In this document: positions 1 to 6,210 of the stretch, piece by piece
Layout of the letters: every line of letters begins with the position of its first letter
How positions within the stretch are numbered: position 1 is the stretch's first letter
Source of the DNA: JAPUIN01 sp041580375
GTDB taxonomy: Bacteria > Acidobacteriota > Polarisedimenticolia > Gp22-AA2
Length of the DNA: 6,481 nt
Assembly (NCBI GenBank): GCA_041580375.1
Contig: JBFGDZ010000179.1
Coordinates: 1 to 6,481 of the forward strand
Reading direction: 5' to 3'
The notes under the pieces: model-generated
Told to the model about the DNA's origin: nothing
Databases searched by the model: none
The model's input: the letters and a program-made list of their open reading frames with translations, nothing else
Program-made: the position numbers and the translations under genes

Positions 1-1508
1 ACATCCACACCCACGTCGCCAGCCCGGCCGTGAACTCGGCCCGGGCGATGCGCCCCGAGGATCACCGGACCCTCTGCTGCCCGCGCCGCCCGGGCCTGCG
101 CTCCGGCGTGGGGAGCACCGTGCCGTCGAGTTTCGCCACCGGCTACATGTACGCCGGGATGGGGTACACGACGGTCATGGAGGCGGCCACGCCCCCGATC
201 GGCACGCGCCACACGCACGAGGAACTGAACGACATCCCGATGGTCGACAAGGGCTGCTACCTGCTCATGGGGAACAACGAGTTCGTCATGCGCTACATCA
301 AGGAGGGCGACGCGGACGGCCTGCGGCGCTACGTCGGCTGGCTGGTCCGATCGCTCAAGGGGTTCGGCCTGAAGCTCGTGAATCCCGGCGGCGTGGAGCA
401 GTGGAAGTACGGCCGGGACGTCGAGGGGCTGGACGAGAAGGTGCATCACTTCGAGGTGACGCCGCGCCAGATCATCCGGGCCCTGGCGCGGGTGAACGAG
501 GAGCTCGGGCTGCCCCACTCGATCCACATCCACGCCAACCGTCTGGGCGTCCCGGGAAATTATCGCGTCACGCTCGAGACCATGCGCGCCCTCGAGGACG
601 TGCGGGTGCACATGGCCCACGTGCAATTCCACAGTTACGGCGGCGAGGACTGGCGGAGCTTCACGTCGAAGGCGCGGGAGATGGCGGAGTACATCAACGC
701 CCACGCCAACGTCACCGTGGACGTGGGGCAGATCGTGTTCGGCGACGCCACGACGATCACGGCGGACGGGCCGTGGCAGTACCGACTGCACAGGATGACG
801 GGCAACAAGTGGTACAACTCCGACATCGAGGTGGAGACCGGCTCCGGCATCGTGCCGTACACGTACAGGGAGAAGAACTACGTCAATGCGCTGCAGTGGG
901 CCATCGGGCTCGAGACGTTTTTGCTGATCGAGGATCCCTGGCGCGTCTTTCTCTCCACCGATCATCCGAACGCCGGCCCGTTCTTTTACTATCCTTGGAT
1001 CATCCGCCTGCTCATGGACGCCGGCTTCAGGGACGAGATGGTGCGCCGGGTTCACAAGCGCGTGCGCTCGCGCACGATGCTGCCGCATCTCCGCCGCGAG
1101 TACTCCCTGTCCGAGATCGCGATCATCACGCGGGCCGGCCCGGCCCGCGCTCTCGGGCTGCCCGACAAGGGGCATCTCGGTCCCGGCGCGGACGCGGACG
1201 TCGTCCTGTACGCCGACGACCGGGACCGGGAGGCGATGTTCGAGCGTCCCGTTCTGGTCCTGAAGGACGGCGAGATCGTAGTGCGTGACGGCGAGGTGGT
1301 GCAGTCCGTTCCCGGAAAGACCATCTTCGCCGACGTCCAGGCGGGCGACGATCCGACGGAATCCCTGCGCGCGCCGTTCAAGAACTACTACACCGTGGAG
1401 ATCGAGAACTTCCCGATTCCTCTCGAGGATCTGCACGCCTGGCAGGCCGTGCCGACGGGGCGGGACGCGCGATCCGGAGAGCGGCGCGTGGGGCCGGCGC
1501 CGCGCTGA
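1..1508 (+). CDS. fhcA: Formyltransferase/hydrolase complex subunit A (formylmethanofuran hydrolase), 5' partial
   Basis: FhcA is the amidohydrolase subunit of the bacterial Fhc complex. It hydrolyses formyl-methanofuran to formate and methanofuran, the last step of H4MPT-linked formaldehyde oxidation in the cytoplasm. The frame is already open at base 3, where it reads IHTHVASPAVNSARAM; a start at the internal GTG at 30 would cut off this His-x-His metal motif. About 50 N-terminal residues are therefore missing from the 501 seen. Conserved parts in order are IHTH (His codons at 6 and 12), PSSFATGY, KLVNPGG (Lys codon at 372, the expected carboxylated metal-bridging lysine), IHIHANR (522-542), HMAHVQFH (609-632), STDHPNAGPF (Asp codon at 960) and a C-terminal amidohydrolase stretch with DADVVLY. 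The metal-site residues look intact. Archaeal FwdA/FmdA is the homologous dehydrogenase-complex subunit; the neighbouring order A-D-C favours the bacterial Fhc version. fhcB should lie just upstream, outside the window. Confidence 0.95.
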   Translation, partial: IHTHVASPAVNSARAMRPEDHRTLCCPRRPGLRSGVGSTVPSSFATGYMYAGMGYTTVMEAATPPIGTRHTHEELNDIPMVDKGCYLLMGNNEFVMRYIKEGDADGLRRYVGWLVRSLKGFGLKLVNPGGVEQWKYGRDVEGLDEKVHHFEVTPRQIIRALARVNEELGLPHSIHIHANRLGVPGNYRVTLETMRALEDVRVHMAHVQFHSYGGEDWRSFTSKAREMAEYINAHANVTVDVGQIVFGDATTITADGPWQYRLHRMTGNKWYNSDIEVETGSGIVPYTYREKNYVNALQWAIGLETFLLIEDPWRVFLSTDHPNAGPFFYYPWIIRLLMDAGFRDEMVRRVHKRVRSRTMLPHLRREYSLSEIAIITRAGPARALGLPDKGHLGPGADADVVLYADDRDREAMFERPVLVLKDGEIVVRDGEVVQSVPGKTIFADVQAGDDPTESLRAPFKNYYTVEIENFPIPLEDLHAWQAVPTGRDARSGERRVGPAPR

Positions 1509-1513
1509 GGTGA
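1507..1513 (+). promoter_or_regulatory. Strong ribosome binding site of fhcD
   Basis: GAGGTGA matches seven bases of the consensus Shine-Dalgarno sequence and ends four bases before the fhcD ATG at 1518; the GAGG core is seven bases away. It overlaps the last two bases of the fhcA stop codon. It supports the 1518 start and suggests that ribosomes finishing fhcA re-initiate at fhcD. Confidence 0.8.
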
Positions 1514-1517
1514 GCCC

Positions 1518-2429
1518 ATGGAGATCCAGGGAGTCCCGATCGACGACACGTACGCCGAGGCCTTCCCGGCCTTCGCCGCCCGCGTCCTGATCACGGCGGA
1601 CGACCGGCGCTGGGCGCTGGAGGCGGCGACGAGCTTCACCGGATTCGCGACCTCGGTGATCGGGTGCGGATGCGAGGCCGGGATCGAGGGGATCGATCCG
1701 GAGGAGACGCCGGACGGACGGCCCGGCGTTCGGGCCCTGATCGTCGCGATGTCGAAGAAGGCGCTGGCGGACCAGCTGGTCCGCCGCGTGGGCCAGTCGG
1801 TGATGACCTGCCCCACGACGGCCTGCTTCAATGCCCTCCGGGGCGAGACCTGGATCCCGGTCGGCGGCAAGCTGCGATTCTTCGGCGACGGCCACCAGTC
1901 GAGCAAGCGGCTGGACGCCGCCCTCGATCCCGGGGGCGGACCGGCGCGCAGGCTGTGGCGAGTCCCCGTCATGGACGGCGAGTTCATCGTCGAGCACCGG
2001 TTCGGGGTCGCGGAGGCGATCGCCGGAGGCAACTTTCTGATCCTGGCCGCCGGGCGCGGCGAAGCCCTCGGTGCGGCGTCCGCCGCCGTCGAGGCGATGC
2101 GATCCGTTCCCGGCGTCATCCTTCCCTTCCCCGGCGGCGTCGTGCGCAGCGGCAGCAAGGTCGGCTCGCGCTACCGCTTCCTGACGGCTTCCTCGAACAC
2201 GGCGTTCTGCCCGACCCTGCTCGGCCGGGTGGAGTCGTCGCTGGACGGGGACGTGGGCGCGGTGCTGGAGATCGTCATCGACGGCCTGACGCGGGACGCC
2301 GTGGCCGGCGCCATGCGCGCGGGCATTCTCGCCGCCTGCCGCGACGGCGTGCGGCGGATTACCGCCGGGAACTACGGCGGCAAGCTCGGCGAGCATCACT
2401 TCGGTCTGCACGAGGTGCTCCGTGGGTGA
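1518..2429 (+). CDS. fhcD: Formylmethanofuran:H4MPT formyltransferase (Fhc complex subunit D)
   Basis: FhcD (Ftr family) transfers the formyl group between N5-formyl-tetrahydromethanopterin and methanofuran. In bacteria it works in the oxidative direction and hands formyl-methanofuran to FhcA. The 303-residue product is about the family's usual 297-300. Family stretches seen in order are an N-terminus reading VPIDDTYAEAFP, TGFATSVIGCGCEAGI (residues 41-56), ETPDGRPGV, GQSVMTCPTTACF, KLRFFGDGHQSSKRL, VMDGEFIVE, GGNFLILA, PFPGGVVRSGSKVGSRY, TAFCPTL, and a C-terminal AGNYGGKLGEHHF. The ATG at 1518 is nine bases after the fhcA stop and has an excellent Shine-Dalgarno site. No frameshift or missing block is visible. 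The first domain could be mistaken for methenyl-H4MPT cyclohydrolase by pathway context, but the PFPGGVVRSGSKVGS and GNYGGKLG blocks are those of Ftr/FhcD. Confidence 0.96.
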   Translation: MEIQGVPIDDTYAEAFPAFAARVLITADDRRWALEAATSFTGFATSVIGCGCEAGIEGIDPEETPDGRPGVRALIVAMSKKALADQLVRRVGQSVMTCPTTACFNALRGETWIPVGGKLRFFGDGHQSSKRLDAALDPGGGPARRLWRVPVMDGEFIVEHRFGVAEAIAGGNFLILAAGRGEALGAASAAVEAMRSVPGVILPFPGGVVRSGSKVGSRYRFLTASSNTAFCPTLLGRVESSLDGDVGAVLEIVIDGLTRDAVAGAMRAGILAACRDGVRRITAGNYGGKLGEHHFGLHEVLRG

Positions 2430-2443
2430 GCACACGTCCGTCC

Positions 2444-2448
2444 GGAGG
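2444..2448 (+). promoter_or_regulatory. Ribosome binding site of fhcC
   Basis: GGAGG lies five bases before the ATG at 2454, inside the 24-base fhcD-fhcC gap. It fixes the fhcC start and is consistent with one polycistronic message. Confidence 0.75.
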
Positions 2449-2453
2449 ACGGC

Positions 2454-3272
2454 ATGAGCGGGATCAACCTGACCTTCAAGGGGACCGGCGGATCGGCGAT
2501 CCCGCTCGAGGCCGAGCCGATCGGCCCCGATCTGTTCCGCGCGCGCGACCGGAAGGAGATCGAACGGCTGCCCCTGCATCACGGCAACGAGCGCGTGGCG
2601 ATCGGTGACGTGTTCCGGATCGCCGGCGAACGATCCGACGATCTCCGCGTCGAGGGGGACCTCGCGCGGGTGAAAGGGCTCGGGTCCGGCATGACCGGCG
2701 GAACCATGGTGATCGAGGGACACGCCGGCATGCACACCGGCGCCGGCATGAGCGGGGGCGTGCTCGAGGTGCGGGGCGACGCCGGCGATTGGGCGGGCGC
2801 CGAGATGACGGGCGGTCTGCTCTGGATCCGGGGGAGCGCCGGCAATCGGACGGGCTCGGCCTACCGTGGCAGCAAATACGGCATGCGGGGCGGCGTCGTC
2901 CTCGTCGACGGCGAGGGCGGCCACGAGATCGGCGGGTACATGCGCCGGGGGCTGATCGCCGTGCGGGGCGAGGTGCGGGACCACGCGGGCGCGAGGATGT
3001 CGGCCGGGACGATCCTCCTGTTCGCGCGGGCCGGGTGGCGCACGGGCGGGGGGATGAGCCGCGGCACGATCGTCTGCTTCGAGCCGATCGAGATGCTCCC
3101 GACCTTCAGGCGGTCCTCATCGTACGCGCCCCTGTTTCTGGAGATCTACCTCCGCGCGCTCCGCGCGCGCGGCTTCGCGATCCCCCACGATGGGCCGCTG
3201 CCCCGATTCATCCGTCACGATGGAGATCTCGCCGAGTTGGGCAAGGGCGAGATCTTCGTGCGCACCGACTGA
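2454..3272 (+). CDS. fhcC: Formyltransferase/hydrolase complex subunit C
   Basis: FhcC is the beta-helical subunit of the Fhc complex, homologous to FwdC/FmdC of archaeal formylmethanofuran dehydrogenase and to the C-terminal domain of the glutamate synthase large subunit. It has no known catalytic residues and helps assemble the complex. The 272-residue product is of normal length. Its core, roughly residues 75-210, is a run of repeats of the form G-x-x-M-x-x-G followed by hydrophobic V/I positions and G-x-x-G. The repeat methionines are at 80, 99, 118, 144, 163, 182 and 201, an exact 19-residue period except for one 26-residue step that carries the motif YRGSKYGMRGG (residues 137-147). A non-repeat tail with EIYLRALRARGF (230-241) follows. 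It is the last gene of the visible fhc operon; the next 532 bases hold no plus-strand gene. Confidence 0.95.
   Translation: MSGINLTFKGTGGSAIPLEAEPIGPDLFRARDRKEIERLPLHHGNERVAIGDVFRIAGERSDDLRVEGDLARVKGLGSGMTGGTMVIEGHAGMHTGAGMSGGVLEVRGDAGDWAGAEMTGGLLWIRGSAGNRTGSAYRGSKYGMRGGVVLVDGEGGHEIGGYMRRGLIAVRGEVRDHAGARMSAGTILLFARAGWRTGGGMSRGTIVCFEPIEMLPTFRRSSSYAPLFLEIYLRALRARGFAIPHDGPLPRFIRHDGDLAELGKGEIFVRTD
3224..3255 (+). repeat. Inverted repeat at the 3' end of fhcC
   Basis: AGATCTCGCC at 3224-3233 is the exact reverse complement of GGCGAGATCT at 3246-3255, with a 12-base loop. It lies inside the coding sequence and ends 17 bases before the end of the fhcC stop codon. There is no T-run after it, so it is not a classical intrinsic terminator. 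It could protect the 3' end of the operon transcript, or be chance. Confidence 0.4.
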
Positions 3273-3311
3273 TCGGCGACTCCTTCGCCCGCCACCATCG
3301 CCCGTCATGCC

Positions 3312-3617
3312 GGACGCCTGAGGCCACCGGCCCAGGCACACCAGCGGGCCGCCTCCGAGCCCGTGCGCGATCTCCTCGGCGAGGTGCGGCGCGAAGGGAG
3401 ACAGGAAAGTCGCGTAATCGCGCAGGACGCCCCGGAGCGCCACGGCGTCGGCGGGAAGCAGGCGTCCGGCCGGGGCGCGCCGCCGCACGAAGGCTTCGAA
3501 CGAGGACGCGAGCCGGGCCAGATCCTCGACGGCGGCGTTGGGGCGGTACGTCTCGATGAACCTCGCGACGCGCCGCGACGCGCCGCTCGTCGCGGCCTCG
3601 AGCGAGCGCGCCGCTCG
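3312..3617 (-). pseudogene. Relic of a class I aminoacyl-tRNA synthetase, anticodon-binding domain (leucyl-type)
   Basis: Read on the minus strand, this stretch encodes about 100 residues resembling the helical anticodon-binding domain of leucyl-tRNA synthetase. RFIETYRPNAAVEDLARL (3567-3514) corresponds to the usual 'fRFNTAIaaLmeL' helix. It is followed by ALRGVLRDYATFLSPFAPHLAEEI and a G-rich turn before GRWP (3332-3321), equivalent to 'LLaPFAPHlAEElW...WP'. Third positions are mostly G or C, as in real genes here. What is missing argues for a relic: the Rossmann catalytic domain, HIGH, KMSKS and editing parts cannot fit upstream because a stop lies at 3794-3792 and another gene begins at 3805. 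The VNGKVR-like tail is also absent. After GRWPQAS the frame has no stop of its own and simply runs antisense through the end of fhcC to a stop at 3117-3119. The only in-frame start noticed is a TTG at 3713. The flanking bases 3273-3311 and 3618-3731 show nothing else I can name. A short functional stand-alone domain is possible but unlikely. Confidence 0.65.
3316..3337. terminator. GC-rich hairpin downstream of fhcC (possible terminator)
   Basis: GCCTG at 3316-3320 pairs with CAGGC at 3333-3337, and GGCC at 3322-3325 pairs with GGCC at 3329-3332. This gives a nine-pair stem with one bulged A and a three-base loop, 44 bases past the fhcC stop. It sits where an operon terminator would be expected, but no T-run follows on either strand and it overlaps the tRNA-synthetase-like frame. 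It is weak evidence for termination. Confidence 0.3.
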
Positions 3618-3731
3618 CGTGGGAGCGGTCCCGGGCGGGGCGCAGCGCTGAGCGGCGTGCCACGAGACGACCCTCGAGCCCGTCCCGCGCACCGATCGGC
3701 GGGCGCGGCGCAAGGGCCGATCGCCCGGTCG

Positions 3732-3751
3732 ATCCGGCGCGCGCGCCGGAT
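3732..3751. repeat. Perfect 20-bp palindrome upstream of the DUF255 gene
   Basis: ATCCGGCGCGCGCGCCGGAT is identical to its reverse complement over all 20 bases. It ends 53 bases before the ATG at 3805 and lies just upstream of the predicted promoter elements. It could be an operator for a dimeric regulator or a cruciform/hairpin element. The inner run of CG steps is also the kind of sequence that arises by chance in GC-rich DNA. Confidence 0.45.
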
Positions 3752-3767
3752 ACGCGGAGTCGCGCGG

Positions 3768-3798
3768 TTGGGCGGACCGCGGCCGATCCTGCTATTCT
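3768..3798 (+). promoter_or_regulatory. Probable promoter of the DUF255 gene (leaderless)
   Basis: TGCTATTCT at 3790-3798 resembles an extended -10 element (TG-N-TATTCT, four of six bases matching TATAAT). A weak -35, TTGGGC at 3768-3773, lies 19 bases upstream, which is a little far. Transcription would be expected to start about seven bases after the -10, which is exactly the A of the ATG at 3805. No purine-rich ribosome binding site precedes that ATG. Together these suggest a leaderless message. This is one of the few AT-containing spots in the gap. Confidence 0.5.
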
Positions 3799-3804
3799 GT
3801 CGTC

Positions 3805-6210
3805 ATGCTCCCGCTTCAGCGCCCGAATGCCCTCACGATCCCGGCTCTCCTGGCCATCGCGATCCTGATCGCACCGCCGACGATCGGCTGCTCACGGTCG
3901 GTTGGGGAGGAGACCGGATCGGACGGCGGGATCGCCGCGCCTCCCGGCGCGCGTCCCTATCCGGCCGCTCTCTCCCGCCGCATCGCGGCCGCGCTCGCGG
4001 CGAAGGGAACCGAGTACCGACCGCGCACCCACCATCTGCGGCCGGACGGCTCTCCCGTGCACACGAACCGGCTGATCCTGGAGACGAGCCCGTATCTGAT
4101 CCAGCACGCGCACAATCCGGTCGACTGGTTCCCCTGGGGCGAGGAGGCGTTCGAGCGGGCCCGGGAGCTGGACCGGCCGATCCTGCTCTCGGTCGGATAC
4201 TCCACGTGCCACTGGTGCCACGTCATGGAGAGGGAGAGCTTCGAGGATCCGGATATCGCGCGGTTCATGAATGAGAACTTCGTGGCCATCAAGGTCGACC
4301 GGGAGGAGCGGCCCGACGTCGACGGCGTGTACATGCAGGCCGTGAGGCTCCTGTCGGGCAACGCCGGCTGGCCGATGACCGTGGCCCTGACGCCGGATCG
4401 GCGGCCCTTCTTCGGCGGGACCTATTTTCCCGCCCGGACCGGAGACCGCGGCTCCGGCATCGGATTCCTGGAGCTCCTGCAGCGACTGGACGGCGCCTAC
4501 CGGCAGGATCGCGACGCCGTGGCGGCCCGGGCGGGCGCGATCAGCAGCGAGGTGGCGCGGTCGCTCGCCCCGCCGGCGCCGGCCGGGCTTCCCGGTCCGC
4601 AGGCGATCGCCGCAGGAGCCGCGGCGCTCGCACGGTCCTACGATCCGGAGCACGGCGGTTTCGGACGAGGCCGCAAGTTCCCCAGGCCCGCGACGCTCCA
4701 TCTTCTCCTCCGCTTCCACCGGCGCACCGGCGATCCGCACGCCCTGGCGATGGTCGAGCGCACGCTCGAGCGCATGGCGGCCGGCGGCATCCACGATCAG
4801 ATCGGCGGCGGATTCCACCGCTACACGGTGGAGAACACCTGGCTCGTGCCGCACTTCGAGAAGATGCTCTACGACAACGCCCAGCTGGCCGCGACCTATC
4901 TGGAGGCCCACCAGGTCACGGGGCGGGCGGATTTCGCCGCCGTGGTCCGCCGCACGCTGGACTACGTGGCGCGCGAGATGACGGCGGCCGGCGGCGGGTT
5001 CTACTCCGCGACCGATGCCGACAGCCCGGCGCCCACCGGCCACCACGAGGAGGGCTGGTTCTTCACCTGGACGCCCGCGGAGATCCACGAGGCTCTGGGC
5101 GAGAAGGAGTCGCCGCTCATCCTGCGCCACTACGGCGTCACCGGGCAGGGCAATTTCGAGGGACGCAGCATCCTCCATGTCGCCGCGCCGATCGGGCGCA
5201 TGGCCGCGTCCATGAAGGACAAGGAGCCGCGTCTGCGCCGCCGGATCGAGAAGGCGCGGGCCCTCCTCTATGAGGTCCGAAGCCGCCGTCCGCCGCCGCA
5301 CACCGACACGAAGATCGTCACGGCCTGGAACGGCCTCATGATCTCGGCGTTCGCGCAGGCCGCACGGGCCTTCGGGGACGACGCCTACCGGGATCGGGCC
5401 GTGAGGGCCGCGTCGTTTCTCCTCGAGCACGTCCGAATCGGAGATCGGCTTGCGCGCAGCCACGCCGACGGGCGGCCCGGCCCTCCGGCCGTCCTGGACG
5501 ACTACGCGTTTCTCGAGGCGGGGCTCCTCGATCTGTTCGAGGCGACGTTCGATCCGCGCTGGCTCGAGGAGGCGATGGCGCTCCAGCGAACCCTCGACGC
5601 TCGTTTCCGGGACGCGGACTCCGGCGGATACTACATGACGGCGGACGACGCCGAGGCGCTTTTGGCGCGGGAGAAGCCGCACTACGACGGCGCCGAGCCG
5701 GCGGGGAACTCGATCGCGCTTCTCAATCTGCTGCGCCTGCACGAGCTCACCGGCGAGGAGCGGTTCCGCCGCGAGGCGGAGCGGGGATTGTCGGCCTTCT
5801 CCGCCGCTCTGGAGGGCGGCCCCCACGCGCTCCCCAGAATGCTCGCGACTCTCGACTTCTTCCTGGATCGGCCGAAGCAGGTGGTGCTCGTGGCGGGCCG
5901 ATCGATCGCGGAGGCCGGACCCTTCCTGCGCGTCCTGGGCGACGGCTTCCTCCCGAATGGGGTCGTGGTGGCGGCCGTCGAAGGGTCGGGCGTGCGGCGC
6001 TTCGATCCCCTGACGCCGCTGTTCCGGGATCGCACCGCGCTCGACGGCAGGGTCACCGCGTACGTCTGCGAGGGGCAGGTCTGCGATCTGCCCACGGCCG
6101 ATCCGGACGTCTTCGGGCGCCAGATCGCGAAGGTGCACCCCTACGATGGGTTCACCCCGGCGCCGCTCGCGCCTCGCCGCGCCGCTCCGGCGGGCCGGGA
6201 TCGCCGTTGA
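3805..6210 (+). CDS. DUF255 thioredoxin-domain protein (YyaL/SPATA20 family), putative lipoprotein
   Basis: The 801-residue product belongs to the family of YyaL and mammalian SPATA20, whose biochemical role is unsettled. Residues 1-29 look like a lipoprotein signal: a short basic start, the hydrophobic run LLAIAILIAPP, then TIGC with Cys29 as the likely lipidated residue. The family domain begins near residue 86 with NRLILETSPYLIQHAHNPVDW. A thioredoxin-like fold follows, with CHWC at 135-138, VDREERPDVD, GWP at 188-190 (expected cis-proline) and FFGGTYFP. From about 255 an alpha/alpha-barrel region resembling sugar epimerases and glycosidases carries GGIHDQIGGGFHRY (327-340), HFEKMLYDN (350-358) and TAWNGLM (506-512). 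The C-terminus has the paired cysteines C755 and C760 in CEGQVC. It is longer than the usual 650-750 because of the signal and linker. The ATG at 3805 is chosen because it gives the signal peptide and follows the promoter; it has no ribosome binding site. A four-base overlap joins it to the next gene. Inference: an envelope-anchored redox or sugar-related protein. Confidence 0.92.
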   Translation: MLPLQRPNALTIPALLAIAILIAPPTIGCSRSVGEETGSDGGIAAPPGARPYPAALSRRIAAALAAKGTEYRPRTHHLRPDGSPVHTNRLILETSPYLIQHAHNPVDWFPWGEEAFERARELDRPILLSVGYSTCHWCHVMERESFEDPDIARFMNENFVAIKVDREERPDVDGVYMQAVRLLSGNAGWPMTVALTPDRRPFFGGTYFPARTGDRGSGIGFLELLQRLDGAYRQDRDAVAARAGAISSEVARSLAPPAPAGLPGPQAIAAGAAALARSYDPEHGGFGRGRKFPRPATLHLLLRFHRRTGDPHALAMVERTLERMAAGGIHDQIGGGFHRYTVENTWLVPHFEKMLYDNAQLAATYLEAHQVTGRADFAAVVRRTLDYVAREMTAAGGGFYSATDADSPAPTGHHEEGWFFTWTPAEIHEALGEKESPLILRHYGVTGQGNFEGRSILHVAAPIGRMAASMKDKEPRLRRRIEKARALLYEVRSRRPPPHTDTKIVTAWNGLMISAFAQAARAFGDDAYRDRAVRAASFLLEHVRIGDRLARSHADGRPGPPAVLDDYAFLEAGLLDLFEATFDPRWLEEAMALQRTLDARFRDADSGGYYMTADDAEALLAREKPHYDGAEPAGNSIALLNLLRLHELTGEERFRREAERGLSAFSAALEGGPHALPRMLATLDFFLDRPKQVVLVAGRSIAEAGPFLRVLGDGFLPNGVVVAAVEGSGVRRFDPLTPLFRDRTALDGRVTAYVCEGQVCDLPTADPDVFGRQIAKVHPYDGFTPAPLAPRRAAPAGRDRR

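Noticed and set aside
30..32. GTG as a possible true start of the first gene
   Set aside because: The frame is open and conserved upstream of it, including the His-x-His metal motif at 6-14, so the real start lies before the window.
401..1288. 295-codon plus-strand frame inside fhcA
   Set aside because: The Arg/Gly/Ala/Pro-rich translation has no family signal and is a shifted frame of the well-supported fhcA.
1388..2158. 256-codon minus-strand frame across the fhcA/fhcD junction
   Set aside because: The Pro/Ser/Arg-rich translation lies antisense to two conserved genes and has no recognisable motif.
1664..2608. 314-codon plus-strand frame overlapping fhcD and the start of fhcC
   Set aside because: The arginine-rich frame-shifted translation carries no domain, while the other frame holds intact Ftr motifs.
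2789..3559. 256-codon plus-strand frame running from fhcC into the intergenic gap
   Set aside because: It is a shifted frame of fhcC with low-complexity Arg/Gly/Ala content, and the part in the gap is antisense to the synthetase-like relic.
3564..3583. Two tandem copies of CGCGACGCGC
   Set aside because: Only two 10-base copies, and the stretch reads as ordinary Arg/Ala/Ser codons of the minus-strand relic, so it is likely compositional.
3363..4274. 303-codon plus-strand frame spanning the gap and the 5' part of the DUF255 gene
   Set aside because: No family signal; it overlaps the lipoprotein signal and CHWC region of the real gene in another frame.
3892..6138. 748-codon open frame on the minus strand, antisense to the DUF255 gene
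   Set aside because: It is rich in Arg, Gly, Glu and His with no recognisable domain and mirrors the clear plus-strand gene. Long antisense frames are expected where third positions are nearly always G or C.
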